DNA from: Gammaproteobacteria bacterium
Lineage (GTDB): Bacteria > Pseudomonadota > Gammaproteobacteria > Pseudomonadales > Azotimanducaceae
Reading direction: 5' to 3'
Length of the DNA: 59,033 nt
Assembly (NCBI GenBank): GCA_009843635.1
Contig: VYDB01000007.1
Coordinates: 1 to 59,033, forward strand
Positions 25,383 to 34,765 of the stretch are shown one piece after another. Positions within the stretch are counted from its first letter, which is position 1; the number at the start of each line of letters is the position of its first letter. Made by a program: the position numbers and the translations under genes. The notes under the pieces were generated by a model that saw only the letters and a list, made by a program, of their open reading frames with translations, was not told the origin of the DNA and searched no databases.

Positions 25383-27860
25383 ATGGCGAAGAGACGATCA
25401 CGCACCACACGGGATGCGAACCCAAGGCTGTCGTCGGAGAGGCCAGGCGCGCCGGTCGCCTTCCGGCCCAGGCGCAAGCTGCTGGCCCAAGCGGTTTCCG
25501 CCGCAGTGGCTGCCGGCGGCGCGTCGCACGCGCTGCACGCGCAGGAACTCGAGGAGATCATCGTCACCGCCACTAAGCGGGCCGAGTCCGTCATGGATGT
25601 GCCGGTGGCGATTCAGGCGCTGGCTGGCGACTTCATCCGCGAAGTCAACCTGAACGACGTCAAGGACCTCACGCAGTTCACGCCGGGGGTGACCGGTAAC
25701 TCCAAGGACAGCTTCATTGACTCGGTTCGGGTGCGCGGCATCGTCACCAACGACTTCGGCAACGGCGGCGACCCGTCCATCGGCATGTACAAGAACGGCC
25801 TCTACCAAGGCCGTACCGGTTCTGGCGTGTTCAGCCTGTTCGACATCGAGCGCGCGGAAATCCTGCGCGGTCCCCAAGGCTTCCTGTTCGGCCGCAATTC
25901 CATCTCCGGGGCGATGAACGTCCACACCACCCGGCCGCGCAACGGCGAGACCGACGGCTATGCGGAGCTCAACGTGGGCGAGCGAGACGTGGTGGAGTTC
26001 GAAGGCGGCTTCAACCTCACCTTGAGCGACACCTTGGCGGTGCGCGTTGCCGGCCAGCACATGCAGGAAGACGGCTACATCACCAATGTCGAGAACGGCA
26101 ACAAGCTCATCGACTTGGACAAGACCGCCTTCCGGGTCACCGGCCTGTACGACAACAATGACAACGTTGAAGTCATCGTGATGGCCGAGTACGAAGACCG
26201 GGATCAGTCCGGCACGGTGTACCGGGCCAGCGGGGAGGGCGGTTCCTATGCCTTGCTTGAGGAGATCTACGGCGACCTCAGGCTGCCGGACGGCCTGCGC
26301 GAGGTGAGCCTCGATGAGCCGCTGAACGGCGTGTTCGACGTGGGCGAGATTTGGAGCTTCAGCGCCGAAATCAACATTGAGCTGCCCATCGGCACCCTGA
26401 CCTCGCTTACCGGCTTCAAGGACCACGAATACGGTTACACGGAAGACTACGATGCCACCATACTGCGCATATTCGACTACGAGCAGGACCAGGACGGCAC
26501 CTACTTCGAGCAGGAATTGCGCCTCACCTCGCATGCCGAAGGGCCCCTCGACTGGTACGCCGGCGTCTCGTTCTACGACGAGGACATCGACAGCCGGTTC
26601 ATGGGGCGCCAAGACGAGGAGATTTACTGCAACGTCTATTGGGGCGCCACCTGCCAGGGCCTGTTCGACTACTACAACCAAATCGGCTACGCAGACTTGC
26701 TGAGCTATTACTTCGGCAGCAGCACCTGGACGCCGAGCCCTACCGGCTACATGGAGGACTGGAACGAGACCATCGGCCGCTTCAAGGGCTGGGCCGCCTA
26801 CGTGGACCTGAACTACCAGTTCACCGACACCATTGATGCGAGCCTCGGCGTACGCTACAACTCCGACGAGAAGGACTTTTCCCAGGAAGCGCTGAGCGCG
26901 CGCAATCCGAGCCCGGTGCTCGGGCCCAAGGTGCAGACCGGGTTTTTTACCCCGAACGGCCCCATCAGTGACAAGGTCAAATGGGAGGACGTAACTTGGC
27001 GCTTCGTGGCCAATTACCGGCCCAACGACGATTTGCTGCTGTTCGCTGGCGTGACCACCGGCTACAAGCAGGGCGGATTCAACAGTTTCACCCTGAATCC
27101 CGTGGTGGCGCCGTTCGGCAACACGGCAGCCACGCCGGACACCCATGTTCCCGCCCACTTCGACGGCGAAAACTCCATTTCCTACGAGGTCGGCTACAAG
27201 GGCACGATCATGGACGGGCGCATCCAGGTCACGCTGAACGCCTTCTTCTATGAATTCGAGGACATGCAGGCGACCTGCGGCCTCACCCTGCCCGTGGTGG
27301 TGTGCAATGTCGGCAAGCTCGAGGGCATCGGGGCCGAGGGCACGGTGCAGTCCATGCTGAACGAGAACTGGCAGTTCATGGCGGGCTTTTCTTTCTTCGA
27401 CAGCGAGGCCAAGGGCATCCAGGAATTCTGCGGCGACGGCGAGCGGGTGTTCGGAGACGTCAATGTGTGCGAGGGCCAATCGATTCCCGGCGCCCCCAAG
27501 TGGACCTGGTTCGCATCGCTGGATGCGGACTATCCTGTCGGCAACGGCAGCGTTTACGCGAATCTGACTTGGAGTTGGGAAGGCGAACGGCGGGCCGGCT
27601 GGCTGCCCTTGAGGCCGGAATCCACGAACTTCCCCGAGGCCTACCGCATGGTGGACGGCCACTCCATCGCCCAGGCGACGGTCGGCTACCGGGCAGCGGG
27701 CAACTGGACGGCCGCGGTGTACGTGGAGAACCTGTTCGACGACAAGTACTTCGACGGCGGCATCACCGGCGGCAGTCCGGCCAACCCTTACGTGGCGCTG
27801 GATTGGGGCCCGGGTCGTCCGCGAACGGTCGGCGCTCGGTTCACCTATACCTTCGACTAG
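25383..27860 (+). CDS. TonB-dependent outer membrane receptor
   Basis: The 825-residue receptor imports a scarce substrate across the outer membrane using TonB energy. A long signal region ends near HALHAQ (residue 54). The TonB box EEIIVTATKR follows at 57-66. The plug domain carries VPVAIQALAGDFIRE and ERAEILRGPQGFLFGRNSISGAMNV. The remaining part is a 22-strand-type barrel ending in an aromatic residue two before the end (FTYTFD), as usual. A GGAGGGG site precedes the ATG. It lies between the SpdH-like, sulfotransferase and antiporter genes, so it may bring in the compound they process. Confidence 0.93.
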   Translation: MAKRRSRTTRDANPRLSSERPGAPVAFRPRRKLLAQAVSAAVAAGGASHALHAQELEEIIVTATKRAESVMDVPVAIQALAGDFIREVNLNDVKDLTQFTPGVTGNSKDSFIDSVRVRGIVTNDFGNGGDPSIGMYKNGLYQGRTGSGVFSLFDIERAEILRGPQGFLFGRNSISGAMNVHTTRPRNGETDGYAELNVGERDVVEFEGGFNLTLSDTLAVRVAGQHMQEDGYITNVENGNKLIDLDKTAFRVTGLYDNNDNVEVIVMAEYEDRDQSGTVYRASGEGGSYALLEEIYGDLRLPDGLREVSLDEPLNGVFDVGEIWSFSAEINIELPIGTLTSLTGFKDHEYGYTEDYDATILRIFDYEQDQDGTYFEQELRLTSHAEGPLDWYAGVSFYDEDIDSRFMGRQDEEIYCNVYWGATCQGLFDYYNQIGYADLLSYYFGSSTWTPSPTGYMEDWNETIGRFKGWAAYVDLNYQFTDTIDASLGVRYNSDEKDFSQEALSARNPSPVLGPKVQTGFFTPNGPISDKVKWEDVTWRFVANYRPNDDLLLFAGVTTGYKQGGFNSFTLNPVVAPFGNTAATPDTHVPAHFDGENSISYEVGYKGTIMDGRIQVTLNAFFYEFEDMQATCGLTLPVVVCNVGKLEGIGAEGTVQSMLNENWQFMAGFSFFDSEAKGIQEFCGDGERVFGDVNVCEGQSIPGAPKWTWFASLDADYPVGNGSVYANLTWSWEGERRAGWLPLRPESTNFPEAYRMVDGHSIAQATVGYRAAGNWTAAVYVENLFDDKYFDGGITGGSPANPYVALDWGPGRPRTVGARFTYTFD

Positions 27861-27897
27861 CCGCATTCGTCCCGAGGCGCGCTGAGGTTCGCAGCCC

Positions 27898-29262
27898 GTG
27901 GAAGACTTGGGTGCGATTGCACTCGTTCCGACACTTTGCGTCTTCGTGCTCGCGGTCGCTACCCGCCGGCCCATCGAATCGCTGATCGCGGGGTCGCTGG
28001 TCGGCCTCGTCATCCTCCACGGTACGGGGTTCATCGACGGTTTCGCGCAAGCCTCGGTGCGGGTCATGACGGATGCCGACGTGGCCTGGGTGATCCTGGT
28101 CTGCGGATTCATGGGCGGACTCATCGGCGTGCTGATCCGCACCGGATCGACGCGGGCCTTCACCGAGGCGATGGGGCGGCGCGTCCGGTCGGCGAAGGGC
28201 GCGCTGGGCGCGACCTGGCTGCTCGGCATCTTTCTATTCGTGGACGACTACCTGAACTCCCTGGCTGCGGGTTCGGCGATGCGCAAGCTCACCGACGCCT
28301 ACCGGGTGTCGCGCGAAAAGCTGGCTTACGTGGTTGACTCCACGGCGGCGCCCATCAGCGTCATCATTCCGTTCTCGACCTGGGGCGTGTTCTTCGCCGG
28401 GCTGATCGTCGCCAACGGCATCGCCCCCGAGGGCGAGGGCCTCGCCACCTACATCAGCGCCATTCCCTACATGCTCTATGCCTGGGTGGCGGTGCTGCTG
28501 GTGCCGTTGGTGATCCTCGGCGTGATCCCGTCGCTCGGCGCCATGAAGACCGCGGAGAATCGAGCCGCCACTACCGGCGAGACCGTCCCGCCTGATGCGG
28601 CGCACATCGAGCAGGCCAACGAATCAATCCAGCCGCGGGAGGACATCCCGCCGCGGATCACCCTGTTCGTTGCGCCCATGGTGCTGCTGGTGCTCGCCAC
28701 CCTGTATTTCGACAAGGATTTCCTGATCGGCATCTACGTCACGCTGGGCGGCACCGCCGCTTACATACTCGCCACCCGGATGATGAGCCTGCACGACACC
28801 TTCGACACCATCATCGACGGCTTCAAGACCATGATCGAGCCGCTCGCCGTGCTGGTGGCGGCATTCATCCTGAAGGACGTGAACGATGCCCTCGGCCTCG
28901 CCGAATACGTCGTTGCGACCATGCAGCCGCTGTTGACCGCCCAGTCGCTGCCGGCGGTGGTCTTCGTGTCGATGGCCTTGGTGTCGTTCCTGACCGGGTC
29001 GAACTGGGGCGTGTTCGTCATCGTGCTGCCCATCGTCACCGCGCTCACCAACAACCTCGGCGCGGACATGACGCTGGTCATCGGCGCCACGCTGTCGGCG
29101 AGCACCTTCGGCAGCCACGCCTGCTTCTATTCCGATGCCACCGTGCTGACCGCACAGGCTTCGGGCTGCACGCCGATGCAGCATGCGTTGACGCAGATTC
29201 CCTACGCGCTCATCGGGGCGCTCATCACGGTCGCGGGCTTCCTCGCGCTTGCGTACTGGTAG
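27898..29262 (+). CDS. NhaC-family Na+/H+ (or amine/H+) antiporter
   Basis: The 454-residue inner-membrane protein has about 12 hydrophobic segments. Family marks are LLGIFLFVDDYLNSLAAGSAM near residue 105, DSTAAPISVIIPFSTWGVFF near residue 148, FLTGSNWGVFVIVLPI and a glycine/serine-rich SASTFGSHACFYSDATVLT near the C-terminus. NhaC-type carriers exchange Na+, H+ and sometimes organic anions or amino acids. The start is GTG at 27898 with GAGG upstream. It begins 37 bases after the TonB receptor gene, suggesting an uptake operon. Confidence 0.87.
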   Translation: MEDLGAIALVPTLCVFVLAVATRRPIESLIAGSLVGLVILHGTGFIDGFAQASVRVMTDADVAWVILVCGFMGGLIGVLIRTGSTRAFTEAMGRRVRSAKGALGATWLLGIFLFVDDYLNSLAAGSAMRKLTDAYRVSREKLAYVVDSTAAPISVIIPFSTWGVFFAGLIVANGIAPEGEGLATYISAIPYMLYAWVAVLLVPLVILGVIPSLGAMKTAENRAATTGETVPPDAAHIEQANESIQPREDIPPRITLFVAPMVLLVLATLYFDKDFLIGIYVTLGGTAAYILATRMMSLHDTFDTIIDGFKTMIEPLAVLVAAFILKDVNDALGLAEYVVATMQPLLTAQSLPAVVFVSMALVSFLTGSNWGVFVIVLPIVTALTNNLGADMTLVIGATLSASTFGSHACFYSDATVLTAQASGCTPMQHALTQIPYALIGALITVAGFLALAYW

Positions 29263-29350
29263 GCTTGCGCCGCAGTTGCCCGCGCACCGACAGCAACTCT
29301 TGAGGAAATGCACATGAGTGAATCAATCAACAGAACAGAGGGTTTAAGCC

Positions 29351-29806
29351 ATGAAAAACGTAACAGCGTCGATCGTTCTGGGTGTGGCCGTTTTCGCTGC
29401 CCCACTGGCCGCCATTGCGGGTGAGGAGGGAGCCGTCATGCCAGCGAAGATCAGCAAGGAAGAGCTTGCGGGCAGCCTTTTCGAACGGGACGACACGACC
29501 GAGACGGTTCACGAGGATGGCCACAGGACGCTAGACGTCACGACGCTGCTCTCAAGCGATGGGAAGTTCGCATCCGGCATGTACCGGTCCGACAAGGTCC
29601 GTATCGAGATCAAGGAACCCTATGGGGTGGATGAGTTCATGTACTTCCTGGAGGGCGGCGTGACCCTGACCTCCGCCGACGGAACGGTGCAAACTATCAA
29701 CGCTGGCGAAGCGGTCACCGTCCCCAAGGAATGGACCGGCACCTTTGCCACCGACGGCTACACCAAGATCTGGGTGATCTACTCCGCCGACGGATCAGGC
29801 CTTTGA
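29351..29806 (+). CDS. exported cupin-domain protein
   Basis: The 151-residue protein has a signal peptide (MKNVTASIVLGVAVFAAPLAAIAG) and one cupin barrel of the Cupin_3/DUF861 type: YGVDEFMYFLEGGVTLTSADG followed by GEAVTVPKEWTGTFATDG and KIWVIY. The usual metal-binding histidines of the first cupin motif are not present, so it may bind ligand rather than catalyse a metal reaction. GAGGG lies just before the ATG. Related small cupins often sit beside amine or amino-sugar oxidases; here it precedes SpdH-like paralogue 2. Confidence 0.8.
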   Translation: MKNVTASIVLGVAVFAAPLAAIAGEEGAVMPAKISKEELAGSLFERDDTTETVHEDGHRTLDVTTLLSSDGKFASGMYRSDKVRIEIKEPYGVDEFMYFLEGGVTLTSADGTVQTINAGEAVTVPKEWTGTFATDGYTKIWVIYSADGSGL

Positions 29807-29811
29807 ACCGG

Positions 29812-29872
29812 CGCGAACGCGCACCTTCGGTGCGACCGGTTCGCGTTGGAGTTTCGCTGGCGCGAAACTCCG
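29812..29872 (+). repeat. two-hairpin dispersed repeat, copy 2
   Basis: The first hairpin has stem CGCACC/GGTGCG (29820-29834, loop TTC) nested in GCGAAC/GTTCGC. The second has arms GGAGTTTCGC (29848-29857) and GCGAAACTCC (29862-29871) with loop TGGC, identical to copy 1. It lies between the cupin and SpdH-like paralogue 2 genes. Confidence 0.85.
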
Positions 29873-29934
29873 CTGATGCCGGACGTCATTCCTAGGACAA
29901 GGGCACCCGCCAAAACCAGGAACAGGAGCAGAAC

Positions 29935-31827
29935 ATGGCCCGAAACATCACCAGGCGCGACTTTCTCAACGGTGCCGCACTCGCATTGGCGGCCGGGGCG
30001 ACGCTTTCCCCGCGCGACCTGCTGGCGCTCGAAGCGGACGCCGCGCCTCCCCGTGGCCCCATTGGCAAGGACTACTACCCCCCGACGCTCACCGGAATGC
30101 GCGGCAGTCACGATGGTTCGTTCGAAGTCGCCCATGCCTTGGCGTGGCGCGGCGAGGCGCCCACCGACTATGCGCTGCTGGACGAGCGCTACGACCTGGT
30201 GGTCGTCGGCGCGGGCCTGAGCGGCTTGGCAGCCGCCTACCTGTACCGCCAGCAGGCCGGGCCCGGCCGGAAGATCCTGATCCTGGACAACCACGACGAT
30301 TTCGGCGGCCACGCCAAGCGCAATGAATTCCACACCAACGGCCGCATGCTGCTCGGCGTTGGCGGCAGCCTCAATCTCGAGCACCAGAATTTCAGCGAAA
30401 CCGTGCATCGCGTGCTGCGGGAGCTCGGCGTGGATCTTGAGAAGCTCGAAGCGGCTTGCGAACCCGGCTACTTCATATCGGACCCGCTGGCCAATCTCGG
30501 CTACTACCTGAATGCCGCGAGCTATGGCCAGGACCGCATCGTGCAAGACGCCTCGGCCAGCGCTTGGCTGGGCGGGGGCGGCCATCGGGCGCTGATTGAA
30601 TCGCTCGGTCTGCCCGGCGACCAGGGACAGCGGTTGCTGGCCTTGATCGAAGGGGAAAGAGACCTCTTGGACGAACTCTCCCTGGCCGAAACCAAGCGTT
30701 ACATCGACACCACTTCCTACCAGGAATTCCTGAGCACCCGGGCCGGGCTGGCGCCGGCCACCATTGCCCTGTTCGAACCCATGCCGAGGCTCATCTACGG
30801 CTTGGCAACGGACTGCATCTCGGTGACGGAGGCGTTGATGTTTGGCCTTCCCGGCATTAGGAGCCTGGGGTTCACGGGAACGCTGGTTGGAGAGCTCTTC
30901 GCCTTTGCCAGTGAAGGCGTGCGCTATCCCATGTTTCCCGACGGCAATGCCTCGGTTGCCCGCCTGCTGGTGCGCAAGCTGATTCCCGAAGTCGCCCCCG
31001 GCAGCACGATGGAAGACGTCGTCAATGCCCGGTTCGACTACAGCCGGCTGGATCGCCCCGAGTCGTCGACTTGCCTGCGCCTAAACAGCACCGCGGTCAA
31101 AGCCGTCAACGTCGATGACGGGGTGGAGGTGTCCTACGTGGAGGGCGGAAAGGCCTATACCGTCCGTGCCGAGCACTGCATCCTGGCTTGCTACAACCGG
31201 ATCATTCCGCACCTGTGCCCCGAACTGCCCGAATCGCAGAAGGAAAACCTCAAGTACGCCGTCAAGACGCCCTTCGCAATGGCGAACGTCCTGTTGCGCA
31301 GCGGCGCTGCCGTCAATGCGTCCGGCGTTGCCCAGTACTTTTGCCCAGGCAGCTTCTTCGAGGCGGTCAGTCAGGCGCCCCCAGTGAGCCTGGGAGGGTA
31401 TCCCGGCGGCAGTGAGGGCGACGAACCCATGGTGCTGTGGATGGCCCACATGCCGGCGCCCCGGAACAATGGCCAACAGAACGCCCGCGAGCTGTACCGC
31501 CTGGGCCAGCATCGCCTGTACACGACCCCCTTCGCGGCCTTTGAGACGGAGATTAGGAACCAGTTGGCCGCCATGTTCGGACCCAAGGGCTTCGATGCCG
31601 ACCGCGACATCGAGGCGATCACGGTGAATCGCTGGTCGCACGGCTACGCGTACGAATACTTGGGTCTGTACGATCCCGATTGGGATGACGGCCAGGCGCC
31701 CCACGAGTTGGGCCGCAAACCGTTCGGACGCGTCAGCATCGCCAACTCCGACGCGGAGGGCTCCGCCTACCTGCACGCGGCAATCGATGCCGCCGCGCGC
31801 GCCGTGGACGAACTCGGGGCTGGCTGA
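29935..31827 (+). CDS. Tat-exported spermidine-dehydrogenase-like FAD oxidoreductase (paralogue 2)
   Basis: The 630-residue protein has the same architecture as the gene at 21799: Tat signal NITRRDFLNGAALALAAG (4-21), the block LTGMRGSHDGSFEVAHAL, FAD loop DLVVVGAGLSGLAAAYL, and LDNHDDFGGHAKRNEF. The C-terminal NRWSHGYAYEY and GRVSIANSDAEGSAY motifs are intact. The middle region differs clearly from paralogues 1 and 3, which suggests a different substrate. A strong AGGAG site precedes the ATG. The next gene, a PLP dehydratase-like enzyme, starts six bases after its stop. Confidence 0.82.
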   Translation: MARNITRRDFLNGAALALAAGATLSPRDLLALEADAAPPRGPIGKDYYPPTLTGMRGSHDGSFEVAHALAWRGEAPTDYALLDERYDLVVVGAGLSGLAAAYLYRQQAGPGRKILILDNHDDFGGHAKRNEFHTNGRMLLGVGGSLNLEHQNFSETVHRVLRELGVDLEKLEAACEPGYFISDPLANLGYYLNAASYGQDRIVQDASASAWLGGGGHRALIESLGLPGDQGQRLLALIEGERDLLDELSLAETKRYIDTTSYQEFLSTRAGLAPATIALFEPMPRLIYGLATDCISVTEALMFGLPGIRSLGFTGTLVGELFAFASEGVRYPMFPDGNASVARLLVRKLIPEVAPGSTMEDVVNARFDYSRLDRPESSTCLRLNSTAVKAVNVDDGVEVSYVEGGKAYTVRAEHCILACYNRIIPHLCPELPESQKENLKYAVKTPFAMANVLLRSGAAVNASGVAQYFCPGSFFEAVSQAPPVSLGGYPGGSEGDEPMVLWMAHMPAPRNNGQQNARELYRLGQHRLYTTPFAAFETEIRNQLAAMFGPKGFDADRDIEAITVNRWSHGYAYEYLGLYDPDWDDGQAPHELGRKPFGRVSIANSDAEGSAYLHAAIDAAARAVDELGAG

Positions 31828-31833
31828 GCGCGG

Positions 31834-32802
31834 GTGTTGGCGCTGAAGGACATCGAGGAGGCGCGAGCTGCCCTTGATGGGCTGGTCAACGAGACGCCGA
31901 CGCACCGCTGGCGCTCTCCCCTGATCGAAGCCCGGCTCGGTGCCGCTGGCGCGGCCTTCCTGAAACTGGAGGTGCTCCAGCTTACCGGCACCTTCAAGGT
32001 GCGCGGTGCCCTGCTTCATGCGCTGGCCCTCGATGGACCGGCGCGCGAGCGGGGGGTCACGGCGGTGAGCGCTGGCAACCATGCCATCGCCGTGGCTTTC
32101 GCCGCACAGCGCATCGGCACGAGTGCGAAGGTGGTCATGATGCGCACTGCTAACCCGTTTCGAGTGGCGCAGGTGCGGGCATACGGTGCCGAACTCGTGC
32201 AGGTGCCCGACGTGCACGCCGCTTTCGAGACGGCTCTAGCGATCGAACGGGACGAGGGGCGCACCTTGATTCATCCGTTCGAAGGGCGCACCTCCGTGCT
32301 CGGCAGCGCGACCCTCGGACTCGAACTGGCCCGCCAGGCGCCGGATCTTGATGCGGTGATCGTGCCCATCGGTGGCGGAGGCCTCGGCGCTGGCGTGGCG
32401 GCGGCGATCAAGGCCACGCAACCCGCCTGCCGCGTTTATGGCGTGGAACCTGAGGGGGCCGACACCATGCACCGCAGTTTTGCAGCCAACTCACCCCAGG
32501 GGATCGACCAGGTGAGCAGCATCGCCGACAGCCTCGGCGCACCCCACGCGGCGCCCTATTCCTTCGAACTGTGCCGCCAACACGTCGACGAACTGGTCAA
32601 GATCGACGATGACGCGATGCGCCGCGCGATGGGCATTCTGTTCCTGGAGACGAAACTGGCGCTTGAGCCGGCGGGCGCGGCGGCCCCCGCAGCGCTTCTC
32701 GGTCCGCTGGCGGAAGTCTTGCGGGGCAAGCGGGTCGCGGCCATCGTGTCCGGCACCAACATAGACGCCCGGACGTTCTTCGAACAGGCGCTGTTTCCCT
32801 GA
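31834..32802 (+). CDS. PLP-dependent threonine/serine dehydratase-family enzyme
   Basis: The 322-residue protein has the fold type II PLP enzyme marks. Lys55 in TGTFKVRGA binds the cofactor, SAGNHA (79-84) lies near the carboxylate site, and GGGGLGAG (180-187) holds the phosphate. No C-terminal regulatory ACT domain is present, so it is the short catabolic form. It could deaminate serine or threonine, or act on hydroxyaspartate or a related amino acid. Start is GTG at 31834, six bases after the SpdH-like stop, which indicates one transcript. Confidence 0.87.
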   Translation: MLALKDIEEARAALDGLVNETPTHRWRSPLIEARLGAAGAAFLKLEVLQLTGTFKVRGALLHALALDGPARERGVTAVSAGNHAIAVAFAAQRIGTSAKVVMMRTANPFRVAQVRAYGAELVQVPDVHAAFETALAIERDEGRTLIHPFEGRTSVLGSATLGLELARQAPDLDAVIVPIGGGGLGAGVAAAIKATQPACRVYGVEPEGADTMHRSFAANSPQGIDQVSSIADSLGAPHAAPYSFELCRQHVDELVKIDDDAMRRAMGILFLETKLALEPAGAAAPAALLGPLAEVLRGKRVAAIVSGTNIDARTFFEQALFP

Positions 32803-32803
32803 A

Positions 32804-32850
32804 CGACAACCGATTAGATTCTCAGGCCTAATCGAAGCGGAACGTTGTCG
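32804..32850. terminator. nested inverted repeat after the dehydratase gene
   Basis: CGACAAC (32804-32810) pairs with GTTGTCG (32844-32850), and directly inside it CGATTAG (32811-32817) pairs with CTAATCG (32828-32834), giving 14 bp with a 9-base bulge on the right side. It begins two bases after the stop codon. No T run follows, so it may be a Rho-dependent or attenuating structure, or a regulator site. Confidence 0.45.
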
Positions 32851-32907
32851 GTTCCGACTGTAGAATTCGCCGTGAACCACTGCTAAGGGACAAGGGAAGC
32901 ACAATCC

Positions 32908-33696
32908 ATGAGCCACGAGAACATCCGCTACGAGGTAGAGGACCACATTGCCACGATCACGATTGACCGGCCTAAACGCAGGAACGCCATGACCCATGCC
33001 ATGAATGCCGAGTACGGGCGGCTGATTGCCAAGGCGAGCGCCGATGATGCCGTCCGTGCGCTCGTCCTAACCGGTGCCGGCGGGGCATTCTGCGCAGGCA
33101 CGGATCTTTCCGATTTCGATACGCAGACGCCGGAAGAGCGCAGCGGGGACGCGCCGGGACGCCAACCCGGCCTCGGCTGGTGGGCGCTGGCGAACTGCCC
33201 AAAACCCACCGTCTGCGCCGTCGACGGTCCGGCCGTGGGCATGGGCGCGGAGTTCACGAGCCATGCGGACATTCGCATTCTCAGCACCCGGGCGCGCCTT
33301 TCGTGGCTGTTCGCGCAGCGCGGGCTAGTGCCTGACACGGGCGCCGGCACTTGGCTGCTGCCTCGACTCATTGGCATCCCCCGCGCGCTGGAGCTCCTGT
33401 TCACCGGGCGATTCCTGCTTCCGGATGAAGCGCAGGCGATCGGCTACGCCCACGAGGTCGTCGCACCGGAGGCACTTGCCGAACGCACCCGTGAACTCGT
33501 GGACGCGATTCTGCGCGGCTCGCCGTTCGCCCACCGGCTGATCAAGCGGCTCGTTTACCAAGGTGCCTCACGCACGCCGGAAGAGCACACCCGGGAAAGC
33601 TTCGATGCGTTGCAGGCCTGTTTCGTGAGTGAAGACCATCGCGAGGGGGTGCGAGCGTTTCTCGAGAAGCGGGAAGCCCGGTTCACCGGGCGTTGA
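32908..33696 (+). CDS. enoyl-CoA hydratase/isomerase (crotonase) family protein
   Basis: The 262-residue protein is a crotonase-fold enzyme acting on acyl-CoA substrates in the cytoplasm. The two oxyanion-hole segments are GAFCAGTDLSDF (near residue 60) and DGPAVGMGAEF (near residue 105). The region that in hydratases reads PEGG is PDTGAGTWL here, so one usual catalytic glutamate is replaced and isomerase or other crotonase chemistry is possible. A GGGAAG site precedes the ATG. It follows the dehydratase gene after 105 bases and a hairpin. Confidence 0.88.
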   Translation: MSHENIRYEVEDHIATITIDRPKRRNAMTHAMNAEYGRLIAKASADDAVRALVLTGAGGAFCAGTDLSDFDTQTPEERSGDAPGRQPGLGWWALANCPKPTVCAVDGPAVGMGAEFTSHADIRILSTRARLSWLFAQRGLVPDTGAGTWLLPRLIGIPRALELLFTGRFLLPDEAQAIGYAHEVVAPEALAERTRELVDAILRGSPFAHRLIKRLVYQGASRTPEEHTRESFDALQACFVSEDHREGVRAFLEKREARFTGR

Positions 33697-33842
33697 CAGC
33701 TCGGTGGGGTCGGCCATGCGGCTGTCATGACTGGCGGCATTCGAAGCCTCGATTTCATACTGCTCAACCTATACGGTAGGATGACCCCTTTCCTAGATTG
33801 CCTTAAACATGCTCAGGCTTGATCGAAGCGTGGCTGCATGAC
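33697..33842. promoter_or_regulatory. upstream region of the membrane protein/SpdH-3 pair
   Basis: The 19-base motif CTCAGGCTTGATCGAAGCG (33812-33830) matches 17 of 19 bases of the segment at 32821-32839. A TATACG -10-like hexamer lies near 33770. The repeated motif in two adjacent intergenic regions suggests a shared regulator site. Confidence 0.35.
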
Positions 33843-34742
33843 ATGAGCAATGACCTGAAGGAAGTGCTCAAGAGGGGAGCCTTGAACAAGTGGGGGCTGT
33901 TCTGGCTGGTCACGGGTCCGATCTCCGCCGCCATGATCGTCGCCATGATGGCCACGGACCTCAGCAGCGGCCCTGGCGTTTCCGCCATGATCCAGCTCTC
34001 CGTGCGCTGCGCCGTGCCCTGGCTGTACATCGCCTTCGCGGCATCCTCCCTCCAAGTGCTGTTTCCCGGGCACTTCAGCCGCTGGCTGCTGCGCAACCGC
34101 AAGTACTTCGGCCTGTGCTTCGCTGCGGCCATGGCTTGGCAAGGGCTTTTCATTCTCTGGATGGTCCTGGTCCACACCGACTACTACGTCAACGAGGTGT
34201 ATGTGCTGCGCGATGCCATAGAGGGCGTGGTGGGCTACGCCTTCCTGCTCGCCATGACGGCGACCTCCTTCCCGAAAGGCCGTCGGCTCCTGACACCCAA
34301 GCAATGGCGCATCCTGCACCTTGGCGGCATTTACTTCCTGTGGGCCTACGCTTTCAGCGTTTACTGGTGGGCGCTGTTCTACTACTCCAACCCCGTTCCG
34401 CTGGACTACGCCTTCTACTGCGCAGGCCTTGCCGCCTGGGTGCTGCGCGCCTTCGCCTTTTTCCGCAAGCGGGCCAAGGCAGCGGCCAGGGCGTCCTTGG
34501 GCACCGCCGCGCACCCACTGGCCCGGGCGGTCGGCGTTGCGCTGATCGGCATCGGCCTGGTCGCCGCCGGCATCGGTTCGGCGTTGCAGGGAGTCGCGGA
34601 TCAGTACCTGTACGGTTACACGCTCACCGAATGGCCGGAACTCTATCTCCCCTACTGGCCCTTTGAACCCTTCCTGGCGCTGGCGGTCATAGGCATCGGC
34701 GTTTACCTACGGCGCTCGCAAGCCCAAGCCACCGGATCGTGA
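33843..34742 (+). CDS. ferric-reductase-like (MsrQ-like) integral membrane protein
   Basis: The 299-residue protein has about seven membrane segments. The pattern RNRKYFGLCFAAAMAWQG, then EGVVGYAFLLAMTATSF, then KQWRILHLGGIYFLWAY resembles the ferric-reductase/MsrQ membrane domain. WRILHLG keeps one typical heme-ligand histidine, but the partner position in AMAWQGLF lacks histidine, so heme binding is uncertain. Its stop touches the SpdH-3 region (GTGA), so the two are closely linked; it could pass electrons between quinones and the exported flavoprotein. An in-frame TTG at 33819 is an alternative start. Confidence 0.62.
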   Translation: MSNDLKEVLKRGALNKWGLFWLVTGPISAAMIVAMMATDLSSGPGVSAMIQLSVRCAVPWLYIAFAASSLQVLFPGHFSRWLLRNRKYFGLCFAAAMAWQGLFILWMVLVHTDYYVNEVYVLRDAIEGVVGYAFLLAMTATSFPKGRRLLTPKQWRILHLGGIYFLWAYAFSVYWWALFYYSNPVPLDYAFYCAGLAAWVLRAFAFFRKRAKAAARASLGTAAHPLARAVGVALIGIGLVAAGIGSALQGVADQYLYGYTLTEWPELYLPYWPFEPFLALAVIGIGVYLRRSQAQATGS

Positions 34743-34765
34743 GCGCCCGCGACAAGGAACTTGGC

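Noticed and set aside
25398-28229. 943-codon antisense frame over the TonB receptor gene
   Set aside because: Same cause; no signal peptide or known motif, and it opposes a well-supported receptor.
29314-29424. 36-codon frame with a fair ribosome site overlapping the cupin start
   Set aside because: It is Arg/Cys-rich, out of frame with the cupin and without a known leader-peptide pattern; the cupin has its own ribosome site.
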